Source of the DNA: Acidisphaera sp.
GTDB taxonomy: Bacteria > Pseudomonadota > Alphaproteobacteria > Acetobacterales > Acetobacteraceae
Direction: 5' to 3'
Length of the DNA stretch: 63,419 nucleotides
Assembly (NCBI GenBank): GCA_019240395.1
Contig: JAFAYM010000208.1
Span: forward strand, 1-63,419
The position numbers were made by a program, and so were the translations under genes. This document shows, piece by piece, positions 43,115-52,538 of this stretch (position 1 is the first letter of the stretch; the number at the start of each line of letters is the position of its first letter). Below the pieces are notes generated by a model that saw only the letters and a program-made list of their open reading frames with translations, was not told the DNA's origin and did no database searches.

Positions 43115-44188
43115 TCAGTCGGTGCTGACCAGCTTGATGTCGGCGGGGGCGACGCTCAGCGTGACGGAATCGCCCGTCCCGCGGTTGCGGCCGGTGAGCT
43201 CGACCGCGCTGATCACCCCCGCCGGCGTTTCGATGGCATATTCACAGCGGTCTCCGGTGTAGCTGACGCGGGTGATGGTGCCGGGGAGCCCTCGCCGGTC
43301 CTCAGTGCCGTCGGCGATCCGCCATTTCTCGGGACGGATGCACAGCGCTTTGCCCGGCGAGAAGCCGGACTCCGGCGACACCGGAAATTGCGTGCCGTCC
43401 CGCAGCCGCACGAAGGGGGCTTGCCGGCCTTCCCCGCACCATTCGAACTCCTGCAGGATATTGGCCCGGCCGAGGAATTCCGCGGCATAGCGGGTGGCCG
43501 GCTGCTCATAGGTCGCCTGCGGCGGCCCGCTTTGCAGGATGCGGCCGGCACGGAACAGGAAGATCGTGTCGGCGATCGACATCGCTTCTTCCTGGTCGTG
43601 GGTCACGAACAACACGGTACGACCGAGCCGGCGCTGCAATTCGCGAATCTCCGAGCGCATCGCGATGCGGAGCTTGGCGTCGAGATTGCTCAGCGGCTCA
43701 TCCATCAGGATGAACTCGGCCTCGGAAACGATGCAGCGGGCGAGGGCCACGCGCTGCTGCTGGCCGCCTGAGAGCTGCGTCGCGCTGCGCTCGGCGAAGC
43801 TGTCCAGCCCGACCATCGCCAGGGCGTCGCGCACCCGCCGGACGATTTCCTCGCGTGGGCGACGCGCCGCCCGCAGCGGCAGGCCGACATTCTGGAACAC
43901 CGTCATGTGCGGCCAGATCGCATAGGACTGGAACACCATGCCGACCTGGCGCTTCTCGACCGGTATCGAGCGGAAGGGCGCGTCCTGATAGACGACGCGC
44001 TCGCCCAAGCGGATGCGGCCGGAGGTCGGCTTCTCCAGCCCGGCGATGCAGCGCAGCGTCGTGCTCTTGCCGCAGCCGCTGGCGCCGAGCAGCACCGAGA
44101 TCGACTGGCCGGGGAAGGTCTCGCTGATCCCGTCGAGGACGGTGTGCAGGCCGAAGGACTTGCACAGGTTCTCGACGACGATCGACAT
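43115..44188 (-). CDS. ABC transporter ATPase, FbpC/PotA-like
   Basis: A 357-residue ATPase with Walker A GASGCGKST, signature LSGGQQQR, Walker B FILMDEP and H-loop VTHDQEEA. The C-terminal part (from about residue 240) is a TOBE-type regulatory region. The gene lies 10 bases after the binding-protein stop and three bases before the permease start. It powers the double permease at 41426-43111. Confidence 0.9.
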   Translation of the reverse strand: MSIVVENLCKSFGLHTVLDGISETFPGQSISVLLGASGCGKSTTLRCIAGLEKPTSGRIRLGERVVYQDAPFRSIPVEKRQVGMVFQSYAIWPHMTVFQNVGLPLRAARRPREEIVRRVRDALAMVGLDSFAERSATQLSGGQQQRVALARCIVSEAEFILMDEPLSNLDAKLRIAMRSEIRELQRRLGRTVLFVTHDQEEAMSIADTIFLFRAGRILQSGPPQATYEQPATRYAAEFLGRANILQEFEWCGEGRQAPFVRLRDGTQFPVSPESGFSPGKALCIRPEKWRIADGTEDRRGLPGTITRVSYTGDRCEYAIETPAGVISAVELTGRNRGTGDSVTLSVAPADIKLVSTD

Positions 44189-44198
44189 TCCCGGGCGG

Positions 44199-45236
44199 TC
44201 AGTTTATGCCGGTCACCTGCTGCCACCATGCCAGCAGCTTCGCCTGGTCCTGCAGGGCGGCGTTGACGTCAAAGGGCAGGATCTTGATGGTGTTCAGGTC
44301 GGGCATGCCCTTGGGCGCACCGGAACCGTTGCGCAGCGCGTACTCGTTGGCGTGCTGGATGATGGTCTGGACGTCGCTGAGCATGAAGTCGACGAAGAGA
44401 TGCGCGGCGTTCGGGTGCGGCGCGTTCGCCATGTCGGCGATGTCGAAGGGCAGGGCGATCGTGCCGGAGGTGGGCACCAGGAAATCGAGCGGTGCGCCCT
44501 CAGCCACTGCGCCGCTGTAGTGGTTGTTGACGATGTAGAACATGATGGGCTGCTCGCCCGACAGCACGCGTTGCAACCCCGCCGGCGTGGTGGGGGCCAG
44601 CGCCGCGCCGGAGGCGACCAGCCCTTTGTAGATGGACGCGGTCTTTTCGGCCCCGAAATCCTGGTGCAGCGCCGCCAACAGCGAGAAGGCGGCAGAGGAT
44701 GTGCGCGGGTCGTAGAAGCTGATCTGCCCGTGCCAGGCGGGCGGCGGATCGGCGAAGTCGAACCAGTCGTGCGGCAGCGGCATTCCCTTGGTGAATTGGC
44801 GGTTGGCCGACATTCCCAGGATCAGCACCTTCGCCCTGACGTAGTGCTTTCCCGCGGGCTGGGCATAGGCGGGGAAATCCTTCAGCTCCGGCGAACGGTA
44901 GTCGCCCAGCAGGTGTTCCTCATCCAGCTTCGACATCGTGTCTTCGGTGGCGAAGAAGGCGTCCGCGGTCTGCCGGCCGGCCTGCCGCTCGGTCGCGTTG
45001 CGGTTGTAGATCTGCCAGCAGCCGGCGACGTAGGAGGTGAGCTTGACCTTGGGATATTTCTTCTGGAACGCCTCGACGTAGACCGGCACCTGGCCGGGAT
45101 CGCAGCCATAGAGCACCAGGCTGCCTTCCTTTTCGGCCGCGGCGATCAGCGCCGGATCCGCGGCGCGCGCCGGCACCGCGAGCCCGACGAGGAGTATCAG
45201 TCCGAGAAGTGCCGCGGATATCAGCTGTTTGGGCAC
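44199..45236 (-). CDS. ABC transporter substrate-binding protein, FbpA-like (family 1)
   Basis: A 345-residue periplasmic binding protein. I chose the GTG at 45236: it has GGGGAGG five bases upstream and opens a clean signal peptide (SAALLGLILLVGLAVPARAA). The frame runs on to 45536 but would cross the divergent regulator gene. The mature part resembles iron- and phosphonate-type binding proteins, but the paired C-terminal tyrosines of FbpA are not evident, so iron is not assured. Mature Cys residues in LYGCDPGQ and VAGCWQ could form a disulfide. The nearby GntR gene suggests carboxylate control. Confidence 0.8.
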   Translation of the reverse strand: MPKQLISAALLGLILLVGLAVPARAADPALIAAAEKEGSLVLYGCDPGQVPVYVEAFQKKYPKVKLTSYVAGCWQIYNRNATERQAGRQTADAFFATEDTMSKLDEEHLLGDYRSPELKDFPAYAQPAGKHYVRAKVLILGMSANRQFTKGMPLPHDWFDFADPPPAWHGQISFYDPRTSSAAFSLLAALHQDFGAEKTASIYKGLVASGAALAPTTPAGLQRVLSGEQPIMFYIVNNHYSGAVAEGAPLDFLVPTSGTIALPFDIADMANAPHPNAAHLFVDFMLSDVQTIIQHANEYALRNGSGAPKGMPDLNTIKILPFDVNAALQDQAKLLAWWQQVTGIN

Positions 45237-45321
45237 GCAGGCCTCCCCGGCGCCATCCCGCGGCGGCACCATCGAGGGGACCGGCGGAAGATGGAATGAG
45301 CTGGCGACCTTGCGGCCGCAC

Positions 45322-45331
45322 TTGTCGACAA
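45322..45331. promoter_or_regulatory. Candidate GntR operator, TTGTCGACAA
   Basis: A perfect 10-bp palindrome lies almost midway between the divergent binding-protein (86 bases) and regulator (83 bases) starts. The core TGTCGACA recurs at 45428-45435, inside the first codons of the regulator gene. Two copies near a GntR gene fit autoregulation plus control of the transporter operon. Confidence 0.5.
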
Positions 45332-45413
45332 ACAGAACAGGGGCGCCGGTTGCTGTCAACTGCCGCCCTCTGTCGGCTTGCGTCAGATCACAGTTGCGGC
45401 TTAATCGCGCGCC

Positions 45414-46181
45414 ATGAGTGCCGGAAGTGTCGACAAAACTCTGGCCGATGGTCCCGCGCCCTTTCCCTCGGGAGGCGCTCTGGTCACCTGGCTCGTGGAC
45501 GAGCTCGGCCGCGAGATCGTCAGCGGCGCGTTGCAACCGGGGGACAAGCTGAACGAGCCGCAGCTCTCACTGAAATACGGCGTCAGCCGCGCCCCGCTGC
45601 GGGAGGCGATCAGCCGCCTGGAAGGCCGCCGGCTGGTGGTGCGCCAGCCTAATCGCGGGGCGCGCGTCGCCATGCCGGAAGCCGGCGAGTTCATCCAGCT
45701 GTTCCACGTCCGGGAAGGGCTGGAAGGCATCGCGGCCCGGCTTGCCGCCGAGTGTATCGGGACCTCCGAATTGCGCGCGCTTGACGCGATCTGTGTCGCC
45801 CAGACTTCAGAGAGCCTGGCGGAGGAGGTGTCGCTGGAGCTCGACATGAGCTTCCACCACCTGATCGCCCGCGCCAGCGGCAGTGCGCTCCTGGCAAGCA
45901 TTCTCTGCGAGGAATTCTACGTCTTCTACAAGGTCATGCGGCGCCGCTACCCAATGCTGCGGGAACGGCAGCGCGCCGCGATGCTGCAGCATGTCGGCAT
46001 CCGCGACGCGCTCGCCTCCGGCGACCGCGAACTGGCGGAGTTTCTGATGCGCCGGCACGTCAAGGGTGCCCGCGAAGCCTTCGAACTGGCTGTGCAGACC
46101 AACGAAGCGGCGGCGCAGGGCACGAAAATGCACGCCTCGGACGATCCGCTCGGCTTCCCGCGCCGGCGCTTCGGCAGCTGA
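45414..46181 (+). CDS. GntR-family transcriptional regulator, FadR subfamily
   Basis: A 255-residue regulator. The winged helix includes LNEPQLSLKYGVSRAPLRE near residues 46-64. An FCD ligand domain follows, with an ELDMSFHHLIARASG segment and a C-terminal LMRRHVKGAREAF where the metal-binding His residues of FCD proteins lie. It is divergent from the FbpA-like gene and probably controls that operon. Its helix-turn-helix differs from that of the regulator at 14222-14965, in line with a different palindrome upstream. Confidence 0.87.
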   Translation: MSAGSVDKTLADGPAPFPSGGALVTWLVDELGREIVSGALQPGDKLNEPQLSLKYGVSRAPLREAISRLEGRRLVVRQPNRGARVAMPEAGEFIQLFHVREGLEGIAARLAAECIGTSELRALDAICVAQTSESLAEEVSLELDMSFHHLIARASGSALLASILCEEFYVFYKVMRRRYPMLRERQRAAMLQHVGIRDALASGDRELAEFLMRRHVKGAREAFELAVQTNEAAAQGTKMHASDDPLGFPRRRFGS

Positions 46182-46334
46182 CCGACAGCGCCCAGGTAAC
46201 CGAGACAGCTTCGGAATTTGCTTCGGGCGGTGTAGGCTGATCGGCCTCGTCTTGAACAGCCACCCATGCCGGGGAGGAGGTGACCGCGAGGTTGCCCCGC
46301 ACGATTTGTTGGCGAGGACGCTTCCGACACGCCC

Positions 46335-47696
46335 ATGGACGAACCCGCAAACCAGTCCGACACTATCGTCCGGATCGAGTTCACGGAATCCGGCAACAGT
46401 GGCCCGTATCAGCGGGGCGGATGGTCGTATGCGGAGACAACGCATACCTGGGCAACCGGCGACAGCGCCGGACTGGTCGTGCCGCTGCCGGCGGGCGAGC
46501 ATCGGCTGCGTCTCGATTTCAGCCTCATGCCGTTCACCCATCCAAGCGGACCGAAGCAGCAACGGTTGAGCATCGAGATCAACGATCGCCGGCTGCGTGA
46601 GCTGGTGCTGGACCGACAGGATCTGCTCAGCGTCGAGATCGATGCCAGCCAGCTTGCGGATCCGGGCACGCTGCGGCTGAAATTCAACCAGCCGGACGCG
46701 GCGAGCCCGCTTGCCCTCGATGTGTCGAGCGATGCGCGCGTTCTCGGCTTCGGCTTCCACTGGCTGCGGGTGCGCCGGATCGAGCGGTTCGGCGGCTCAC
46801 CCTTCGAGCCGCAGACGCTCTCGGCGGTCCGCACGATCGCACCCGCGAGCGCGTCGAGCCGCGTCATCGTGCTCGGCGACATACAGGCCAGGGAGGTCCA
46901 GGAGATCGCGGCGCGGCTTCCCTGTCTCGAGCGCGCCTTCGCCTTCACTTGGCTCAATCCGAAACATGCCGATTTCGGCGTGCGTGCGGCGGCGTTGCGC
47001 GACACCGCCAAGCTGGCCGCAATCTGGTGTCAGGTCGATCGCGGAGAGCCGGCTCTCCCGTTCCTCCAGGAGGTGCCGGACGGTGTGCCCGTCGTGACCT
47101 TCCCGCGTCTCACCATGCCCATCCTCTGGCCGTTTCAGGGTGCGGATCCGCGCCGCGTGCCCGAGCCCGCCTATCCCCAAGGCCGCTATGTCTTTGGCGA
47201 TACCGTCGCTGCCGGGCTGGCTGATGCGTCCGGCAGCGACGACGCGCTCTTCGCCGAGTATCTCCGACGTAGCGCCGAGCTGTGCCCCGACACCGACGCC
47301 GCAATGTCCGCTTACGCCGCGATGCTGGCCGAAGCTGACGCGCGCTGCACCGTCGGGGTGGCTGACTTCATCCTCGACCGGTTCACTGAGGTGAAGCTGT
47401 TCCATAATGACAAGGACCCCGCCGGCGTGCTGCTGCGACACGTGGCACTCCTGGCGATCATCAAGTCGGGCTTGCACGGCGGGCCAGGGTTGGCCACCGT
47501 GCTGCGCGAGGTGAGCGCGCTCACCCAGGGCTACCAGGGACTGTTTCAGAGCCAGGTGCCGATCAACCCGATTGTGGCACAGCGCTATGGCGTTCGCTGG
47601 TGCGATCCGGAGATGCGCTACCGCTATGGCTACAACAAGCTGACGTTCCGGGACTACATCCTGCAGTACATCAGATGGCGGCCATGGTGCTTCTAG
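46335..47696 (+). CDS. WcbI-like protein with an extra N-terminal beta domain
   Basis: A 453-residue protein. Residues 1-160 look like a beta-sandwich (IEFTESGNSGPYQRGGWSYA and alternating hydrophobics). Residues 175-453 match the protein at 47825-48694, sharing FPRLTMPILWPFQGADPRR with FPAFSMLSLWPLVGGD and a C-terminal RDYI near the end. This fold is that of WcbI, a capsule acetyltransferase-related family. The NCQ motif of the family is replaced by GDIQ at residues 181-184, so it may be inactive or altered. No glycosyltransferases are nearby to define a pathway. Confidence 0.6.
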   Translation: MDEPANQSDTIVRIEFTESGNSGPYQRGGWSYAETTHTWATGDSAGLVVPLPAGEHRLRLDFSLMPFTHPSGPKQQRLSIEINDRRLRELVLDRQDLLSVEIDASQLADPGTLRLKFNQPDAASPLALDVSSDARVLGFGFHWLRVRRIERFGGSPFEPQTLSAVRTIAPASASSRVIVLGDIQAREVQEIAARLPCLERAFAFTWLNPKHADFGVRAAALRDTAKLAAIWCQVDRGEPALPFLQEVPDGVPVVTFPRLTMPILWPFQGADPRRVPEPAYPQGRYVFGDTVAAGLADASGSDDALFAEYLRRSAELCPDTDAAMSAYAAMLAEADARCTVGVADFILDRFTEVKLFHNDKDPAGVLLRHVALLAIIKSGLHGGPGLATVLREVSALTQGYQGLFQSQVPINPIVAQRYGVRWCDPEMRYRYGYNKLTFRDYILQYIRWRPWCF

Positions 47697-47705
47697 TGGT
47701 CTGAT

Positions 47706-47732
47706 CCTGACGCTTGAGTCCCAAGCGTCAGG
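47706..47732. repeat. Perfect 11-bp inverted repeat after the first WcbI-like gene
   Basis: CCTGACGCTTG, AGTCC, CAAGCGTCAGG form a perfect hairpin starting 10 bases after the stop codon. It could be a terminator stem, though no T-run follows. A second, longer palindrome lies 24 bases further on. Confidence 0.75.
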
Positions 47733-47756
47733 TGAATCGGCCCGTCAAACAAATGG

Positions 47757-47803
47757 CTGGTGGAGAGAATCTGACGGCATTTCCGTCAGATTCTCTCCAC
47801 CAG
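47757..47803. repeat. Perfect 21-bp inverted repeat between the WcbI-like genes
   Basis: Left arm 47757-47777 and right arm 47783-47803 are exact reverse complements around a CATTT loop. The inner half-sites TCTGACGG/CCGTCAGA share CTGACG with the preceding palindrome. The right arm ends 21 bases ahead of the next gene's ATG, so the hairpin could affect its translation. Confidence 0.85.
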
Positions 47804-47824
47804 CGGGCGCAGGGAGGGGAGGGC

Positions 47825-48694
47825 ATGCGACCGGGCGTGCTGATCTATTCGAATTGTCAGGGGGAGGACATCTACCGCCTGGCTTCACGCATCGAGTGCT
47901 TGCAGGAGCGGTTCGAGTTCAAGCTCATCCTTTACCACGCGCTCGGCACATCGGCGACGGCGTGGGAAGCGTATGGCGACGCGTTCATGCGGAACGTGGA
48001 GATCGTCTGGGAACAGATCGGGCCGGACTATGCGGCGGAGCGCGCCGAGTTCCACGCGCGCCGGCCGGCGCAGGCGCGCGTCATCAGCTTTCCCGCCTTC
48101 TCGATGCTTTCGCTGTGGCCGCTGGTCGGCGGCGACCAGCGCGTCCGTGCCGAGCCGCGCTATCCCGATGGCCGCTACGTGCAGCCGGAGTTCGTCGCAG
48201 CGGAGCTCGGCACCGACCCGGAGGTGCTGGCCGGCAGCGACGACAGCATCTTCGAGCGCTACATGGCGCTTTCGGCGGAGCGCATGCCCGACCTCGACCG
48301 GCGACTTGCGCTCGACATGGCGACCTGGAGGCGGCGGGATCAGCAATCGGATATCACGGTGACGGACTACCTATCGGCATCGTTCCGCGACCGCCAGCTG
48401 TTCCATGCCCTCGATCACCTGACCGGTGAACCGCTCGGCTTTCTTCTCAAGCGGCTCTGCCAACGGAGCTTCGGGGGGCAGGCCGACCTCGACCGCATCA
48501 ACGGGGACATCGACAGTATGCTGGCCTTCTATGTCGGCGCCGACTACGTGCAGACACCGGTGCATCCGCTGGTGGCGCGGCATTTCGGCCTGAAATGGTA
48601 TGACCCCGAGGCCACCTATCGCTACTACGCGAACGAGTGGACGTACCGCGACTACATCGTGCGCCTGGTGCGTCACGCGCCATACTGCCAGTGA
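47825..48694 (+). CDS. WcbI-like polysaccharide-modification protein
   Basis: A 289-residue protein that keeps the NCQ motif of the WcbI family at residues 10-12 (LIYSNCQGED). WcbI of Burkholderia is linked to capsule heptose acetylation. The C-terminal PEATYRYYANEWTYRDYIVR block is shared with the upstream paralogue. I chose the ATG at 47825, which follows GGGAGGGGAGGG; the frame is open to 47714 but that would run through the 21-bp palindrome. Its function here is not established. Confidence 0.65.
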   Translation: MRPGVLIYSNCQGEDIYRLASRIECLQERFEFKLILYHALGTSATAWEAYGDAFMRNVEIVWEQIGPDYAAERAEFHARRPAQARVISFPAFSMLSLWPLVGGDQRVRAEPRYPDGRYVQPEFVAAELGTDPEVLAGSDDSIFERYMALSAERMPDLDRRLALDMATWRRRDQQSDITVTDYLSASFRDRQLFHALDHLTGEPLGFLLKRLCQRSFGGQADLDRINGDIDSMLAFYVGADYVQTPVHPLVARHFGLKWYDPEATYRYYANEWTYRDYIVRLVRHAPYCQ

Positions 48695-48833
48695 GGACAG
48701 CGGCATGATGGCGATCGTCCGCGTGCTGCCGAAAAGCTGAGGGCGGCGCGACGGGTCGGGTACCATGGAACCGGGGTCGCCCACGCGCCCTCAAGTCCCC
48801 GCTGGTCACCGCGAAATACCTGAGCCACAAAAG

Positions 48834-48910
48834 TGGCGCGCCCGAAGAGACTCGAACTCCTAACCCCCAGATCCGTAGTCTGGTGCTCTATCCAATTGAG
48901 CTACGGGCGC
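48834..48910 (-). tRNA. tRNA-Arg (ACG)
   Basis: A 77-base cloverleaf on the minus strand. The acceptor arm is GCGCCCG/CGGGCGC with an encoded CCA, the anticodon stem is CCAGA/TCTGG with loop CTACGGA, giving anticodon ACG. The T-arm GTTCGAGTC is present. It lies just downstream of leuB, in reverse orientation to the WcbI-like gene. No integrase gene is near, so it is not obviously used as an attachment site here. Confidence 0.95.
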
Positions 48911-48953
48911 GACACTCGCGCCTTTAGCGGAACCGTGCCAGCCTCGCAAGCCC

Positions 48954-50066
48954 TCAGGCGGCCAGCTTGTCGAGCTCGCGCAGCACCGCCTCGCCCATCA
49001 CCTGCGTGCCGACCTTGGCACAGTTCGGCGCCATGACGTCGGCGGTGCGCAGGCCGCTGGCCAGCACGTTCGTGCAGGCGCGCTCGATGAGGTCGGCATC
49101 CTCCGCCATGTCGAAGGAGAAGCGCAGCAGCATGGCGAAGCTGAGCAGCTGGCCCAGCGGATTGGCGACACCCTTGCCGGCAATGTCGGGCGCGCTGCCA
49201 TGGATCGGTTCATAGAGAGCGTGGCGCCGTCCGCTGGTGTCCGGCGCGCCGAGCGTCGCCGAGGGCAGCATGCCGAGGCTGCCGGTCAGCATCGAGGCGA
49301 GATCGGAAAGCAGGTCGCCGAACAGATTCGTCGTCACGATGACATCGAACTGCCGCGGATTGCGCACCAGCTGCATGGCGCAGTTGTCGGCATACATATG
49401 GGTCAGACCGATATCGGCGAACTCACGCTCATGCAGCGCCGTCACCACCCGGCGCCAGAGCAGGCCGCTCTCCATGACGTTGGCCTTCTCGACGCTGCAC
49501 ACGCGGCCCTGCCGCTTGCGCGCCAGCTCGAAGGCGACGCGCGCCACCCGCTCGATCTCGCCGGTGGCGTAGACCTCCGTGTTGACGCCGCGCTGCTGGC
49601 CGTCCGGCAGCTCCTCGATGCCGCGCGGCTCGCCGAAATACAGGCCGCCGGTGCTCTCGCGCACGATCATCAGGTCGAGCCCGCGCACCACCTCCGGCTT
49701 CAGCGTACTGGCGTCCACCAGCGGGTCGAGCACGACGGCCGGACGCAGATTGGCGAAAAGACCGAGCTCGCGGCGCAAGGTGAGGATGGCGATCTCGGGG
49801 CGCATGTCGAAGCCCAGCCCGTCCCATTTCGGACCGCCGACCGAGCCGAACAGCACGGCGTCTGCTGCCTTCGCCGCCTCCACCGTTTTCTCCGCGATCG
49901 GCATGCCGATGGCATCGATCGCGGCGCCCCCGACGGCATCCTCGGCGATGTCGAAGGTCACGGCGCGGCGGCGATCCATCCAGTCGATGACGCGGCGAAC
50001 CTCGTGCATCACCTCCGGCCCGATCCCGTCCCCGGGCAGCATCAGCAGCCGCTTGTTGGCTGGCAT
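48954..50066 (-). CDS. leuB: 3-Isopropylmalate dehydrogenase
   Basis: A 370-residue NAD-dependent decarboxylating dehydrogenase of leucine synthesis. LPGDGIGPEV near residue 10, RPAVVLDPLVD, RESTGGLYFG and the metal-binding YADNCAMQLVRNP segment are intact, followed by GSAPDIAGKGVANP. I chose the ATG at 50066, which has AAGGGA upstream and gives the normal N-terminus; the frame is open to 50135. It is the last of leuC-leuD-leuB. Confidence 0.96.
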   Translation of the reverse strand: MPANKRLLMLPGDGIGPEVMHEVRRVIDWMDRRRAVTFDIAEDAVGGAAIDAIGMPIAEKTVEAAKAADAVLFGSVGGPKWDGLGFDMRPEIAILTLRRELGLFANLRPAVVLDPLVDASTLKPEVVRGLDLMIVRESTGGLYFGEPRGIEELPDGQQRGVNTEVYATGEIERVARVAFELARKRQGRVCSVEKANVMESGLLWRRVVTALHEREFADIGLTHMYADNCAMQLVRNPRQFDVIVTTNLFGDLLSDLASMLTGSLGMLPSATLGAPDTSGRRHALYEPIHGSAPDIAGKGVANPLGQLLSFAMLLRFSFDMAEDADLIERACTNVLASGLRTADVMAPNCAKVGTQVMGEAVLRELDKLAA

Positions 50067-50077
50067 GGGCGGTCCCT

Positions 50078-50698
50078 TCAGGCGACCTTGACCGGCGGTA
50101 GCCAGGACTGCTCGGCGCGCTTCGCCGCCTCCCACGCGTCGATGCGCTCGGCCCGCTGCAAGGTCTGGCCGATATCGTCCAGGCCGTTGAGCAGCAGGTG
50201 CTTGCGGAACGGATCGATGTCGAAGCCGATCTCCTCGCCGTTCGGCCGCACCACCACCTGGCGCGCGAGGTCGACGGTCAGCCGGGCGTTGCCGCCGAGT
50301 TGCGCGTCCTCGATCAGCTGGTCGCAGACCGCGCGCGGCAGGCGTACCGGCAGGATGCCGTTCTTGAAGCAGTTGTTGTGGAAGATGTCGGCGAAATCCG
50401 GCGCGATGACGCAGCGTATGCCGAAATCCAGCAACGCCCAGGGGGCGTGCTCGCGCGACGAGCCGCAGCCGAAATTCTCATGCGCGATCAGGATCTCGGC
50501 GTGCCGGTAGGGCTCCCGGTTGAGCACGAACTCCGGCCGCTCCTCGCCGTCCCGGTAGCGCAGCGTGTCGAACAGGTGCACGCCGAGGCCGGTGCGCTTG
50601 ATCGTCTTGAGGAAGCGCGCCGGGATGATCTTGTCGGTGTCGACATTGGCGACCGGCAGCGGCGCCGCGACCGCGGTCAGCGTGGTGAAGGGCTGCAT
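50078..50698 (-). CDS. leuD: 3-Isopropylmalate dehydratase small subunit
   Basis: The 206-residue swivelling subunit that completes isopropylmalate isomerase with Leu[14 protein letters not shown] and [16 protein letters not shown] are diagnostic. Its ATG overlaps the LeuC stop (TGATG arrangement), ensuring equal synthesis of the two subunits. Twelve bases separate it from leuB. Confidence 0.96.
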   Translation of the reverse strand: MQPFTTLTAVAAPLPVANVDTDKIIPARFLKTIKRTGLGVHLFDTLRYRDGEERPEFVLNREPYRHAEILIAHENFGCGSSREHAPWALLDFGIRCVIAPDFADIFHNNCFKNGILPVRLPRAVCDQLIEDAQLGGNARLTVDLARQVVVRPNGEEIGFDIDPFRKHLLLNGLDDIGQTLQRAERIDAWEAAKRAEQSWLPPVKVA

Positions 50699-52110
50699 CA
50701 CGCGAGCTCCCGCACGTCGGCCAGGTGGCCGGTCACCGCGGCGGCGGCGGCCATCGCCGGGGAGAGCAGGTGGGTGCGCCCGCCGGGCCCCTGGCGGCCC
50801 TCGAAATTGCGGTTCGAGGTGCTGGCGCAGCGCTGCCCCGGCGTGAGCTTGTCCGGGTTCATGCCGAGGCACATCGAGCAGCCGGCCTCGCGCCATTCGA
50901 ATCCCGCTTCGGTCAGGACGCGATCGAGGCCCTCCGCCTCAGCCTGCTGCTTCACCACGCCGGAGCCGGGCACCACCAGGGCGCGCACACCCGGGGCGAC
51001 GCGGCGGCCGCGGACGATGGCGGCGGCGGCCCGGATGTCCTCGATGCGGCCGTTGGTGCAGCTGCCGATGAAGACGACGTCGACGGGAATCTCCGCCAGC
51101 TTCTGGCCGGGGGTGAGGCCCATATAGTCGAGCATGCGCCGCATCTGCGCCTGCGCCGCTTCGTCGGCCACGGCCTGCGGATCGGGCACGCGGCCGGTGA
51201 TGGGTAGCACCGCTTCCGGATTGGTGCCCCAGGTGACCATCGGCGGGATGTCGGCCGCCTGCAGGGTCACCTCGCGGTCATACTGCGCGCCGGGATCGGC
51301 GGGCAGGGTGCGCCAATAGGCGACGGCCCGCTCGAACGCCTCTCCGGCGGGCGCGAACGGCCGGCCCTTGATGTAGTCGAACGTCGTGTCGTCGGGCGCC
51401 ACCAGGCCGGCGCGCGCACCCGCCTCGATGGTCATGTTGCACACCGTCATGCGCCCCGCCATGTCGAGGCCGCGTATCGCCTCGCCGGTGTACTCGATGA
51501 CATGGCCGGTGCCGCCCGCGGTGCCGATCCGGCCGATGATCGCCAGCACGATGTCTTTGGCCGTGATGCCGGGTCCCGGCCGGCCTTCCACCGCGACGCG
51601 CATGTTCTTCGCCGGCTTCTGCAGCAGGGTCTGCGTCGCCAGCACGTGCTCGACCTCGCTGGTGCCGATGCCGAAGGCCAGCGCGCCGACCGCCCCGTGC
51701 GTCGAGGTGTGGCTGTCGCCGCAGACGATGGTCATGCCGGGCAGCGAAATGCCCTGCTCGGGGCCGATGATGTGCACGATGCCCTGCTGCGGGCTGAGCA
51801 GCGGGAAATACGGCACGCCGAACTCGGCGACGTTGCGTTCCAGCGTCTCAACCTGGATGCGGCTCTCTTCTTCCTTGATGCCGCTGCGCCGGTCGTCGGT
51901 GGGGACGTTGTGGTCGACCACCGCAATGGTGGCGTCCGGCCGGCGCACCCGGCGCCCGGCCAGGCGCAACCCCTCGAAAGCCTGCGGGCTGGTCACCTCG
52001 TGCACGAGGTGGCGATCGATGTAGAGCACGCAGGTGCCGTCTTCCATCCGGTCGACGACGTGGCTGTCCCAGATCTTGTCGAACAGGGTACGGGGCTTTG
52101 TCCCGGACAT
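50698..52110 (-). CDS. leuC: 3-Isopropylmalate dehydratase large subunit
   Basis: A 470-residue aconitase-family subunit. The 4Fe-4S ligands are in GSCTNGR and CSMCLGMN, and [19 protein letters not shown] is the usual active-site segment. It begins 15 bases after rplS, so leucine synthesis genes here appear to be read with the ribosomal/SRP genes upstream. Confidence 0.97.
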   Translation of the reverse strand: MSGTKPRTLFDKIWDSHVVDRMEDGTCVLYIDRHLVHEVTSPQAFEGLRLAGRRVRRPDATIAVVDHNVPTDDRRSGIKEEESRIQVETLERNVAEFGVPYFPLLSPQQGIVHIIGPEQGISLPGMTIVCGDSHTSTHGAVGALAFGIGTSEVEHVLATQTLLQKPAKNMRVAVEGRPGPGITAKDIVLAIIGRIGTAGGTGHVIEYTGEAIRGLDMAGRMTVCNMTIEAGARAGLVAPDDTTFDYIKGRPFAPAGEAFERAVAYWRTLPADPGAQYDREVTLQAADIPPMVTWGTNPEAVLPITGRVPDPQAVADEAAQAQMRRMLDYMGLTPGQKLAEIPVDVVFIGSCTNGRIEDIRAAAAIVRGRRVAPGVRALVVPGSGVVKQQAEAEGLDRVLTEAGFEWREAGCSMCLGMNPDKLTPGQRCASTSNRNFEGRQGPGGRTHLLSPAMAAAAAVTGHLADVRELA

Positions 52111-52125
52111 GCGCGCCTCCTCCGC

Positions 52126-52527
52126 TTACTCCGCCGCGGCCTGCGGCTCGGCGGCGGCGGCTTCCGCGCCGCGCGAACGCTCGGCAATGCGCGCCGACTT
52201 GCCGCGCCGCCCGCGCAGATAATACAGCTTGGCGCGCCGCACATCGCCGCGCCGCACCACCGCGATCTCGGCGATCGTCGGCGAATAGAGCGGGAATACG
52301 CGCTCCACCCCTTCGCCGTAGCTGATCTTGCGCACGGTGAAGTTGCTGTTCAGACCCTTGTTGGAGCGTGCGATGCACACGCCCTCGAAGGCCTGGGTGC
52401 GGGTGCGCTCGCCCTCGACCACCCGCACCGCCACCCGCACCGTGTCGCCGGGCGCAAAGCCGGGGACCGCGCGGGAAGCGGTCAGCCGCGCGATCTGCTC
52501 GGCCTCGAATTGCTGGATGATGTTCAT
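52126..52527 (-). CDS. rplS: 50S ribosomal protein L19
   Basis: A 133-residue ribosomal protein with the expected [20 protein letters not shown] and [13 protein letters not shown] blocks. The C-terminal 20 residues beyond RRGKSARI are an alanine- and glutamate-rich extension seen in many alphaproteobacteria. It follows trmD by 11 bases. Confidence 0.97.
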   Translation of the reverse strand: MNIIQQFEAEQIARLTASRAVPGFAPGDTVRVAVRVVEGERTRTQAFEGVCIARSNKGLNSNFTVRKISYGEGVERVFPLYSPTIAEIAVVRRGDVRRAKLYYLRGRRGKSARIAERSRGAEAAAAEPQAAAE

Positions 52528-52538
52528 GGCGTGGTCCT

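Noticed and set aside
48834-48910. tRNA-Arg as an integration site for a genomic island
   Set aside because: No integrase, no repeat of the tRNA 3' end and only core genes follow on the leu side.
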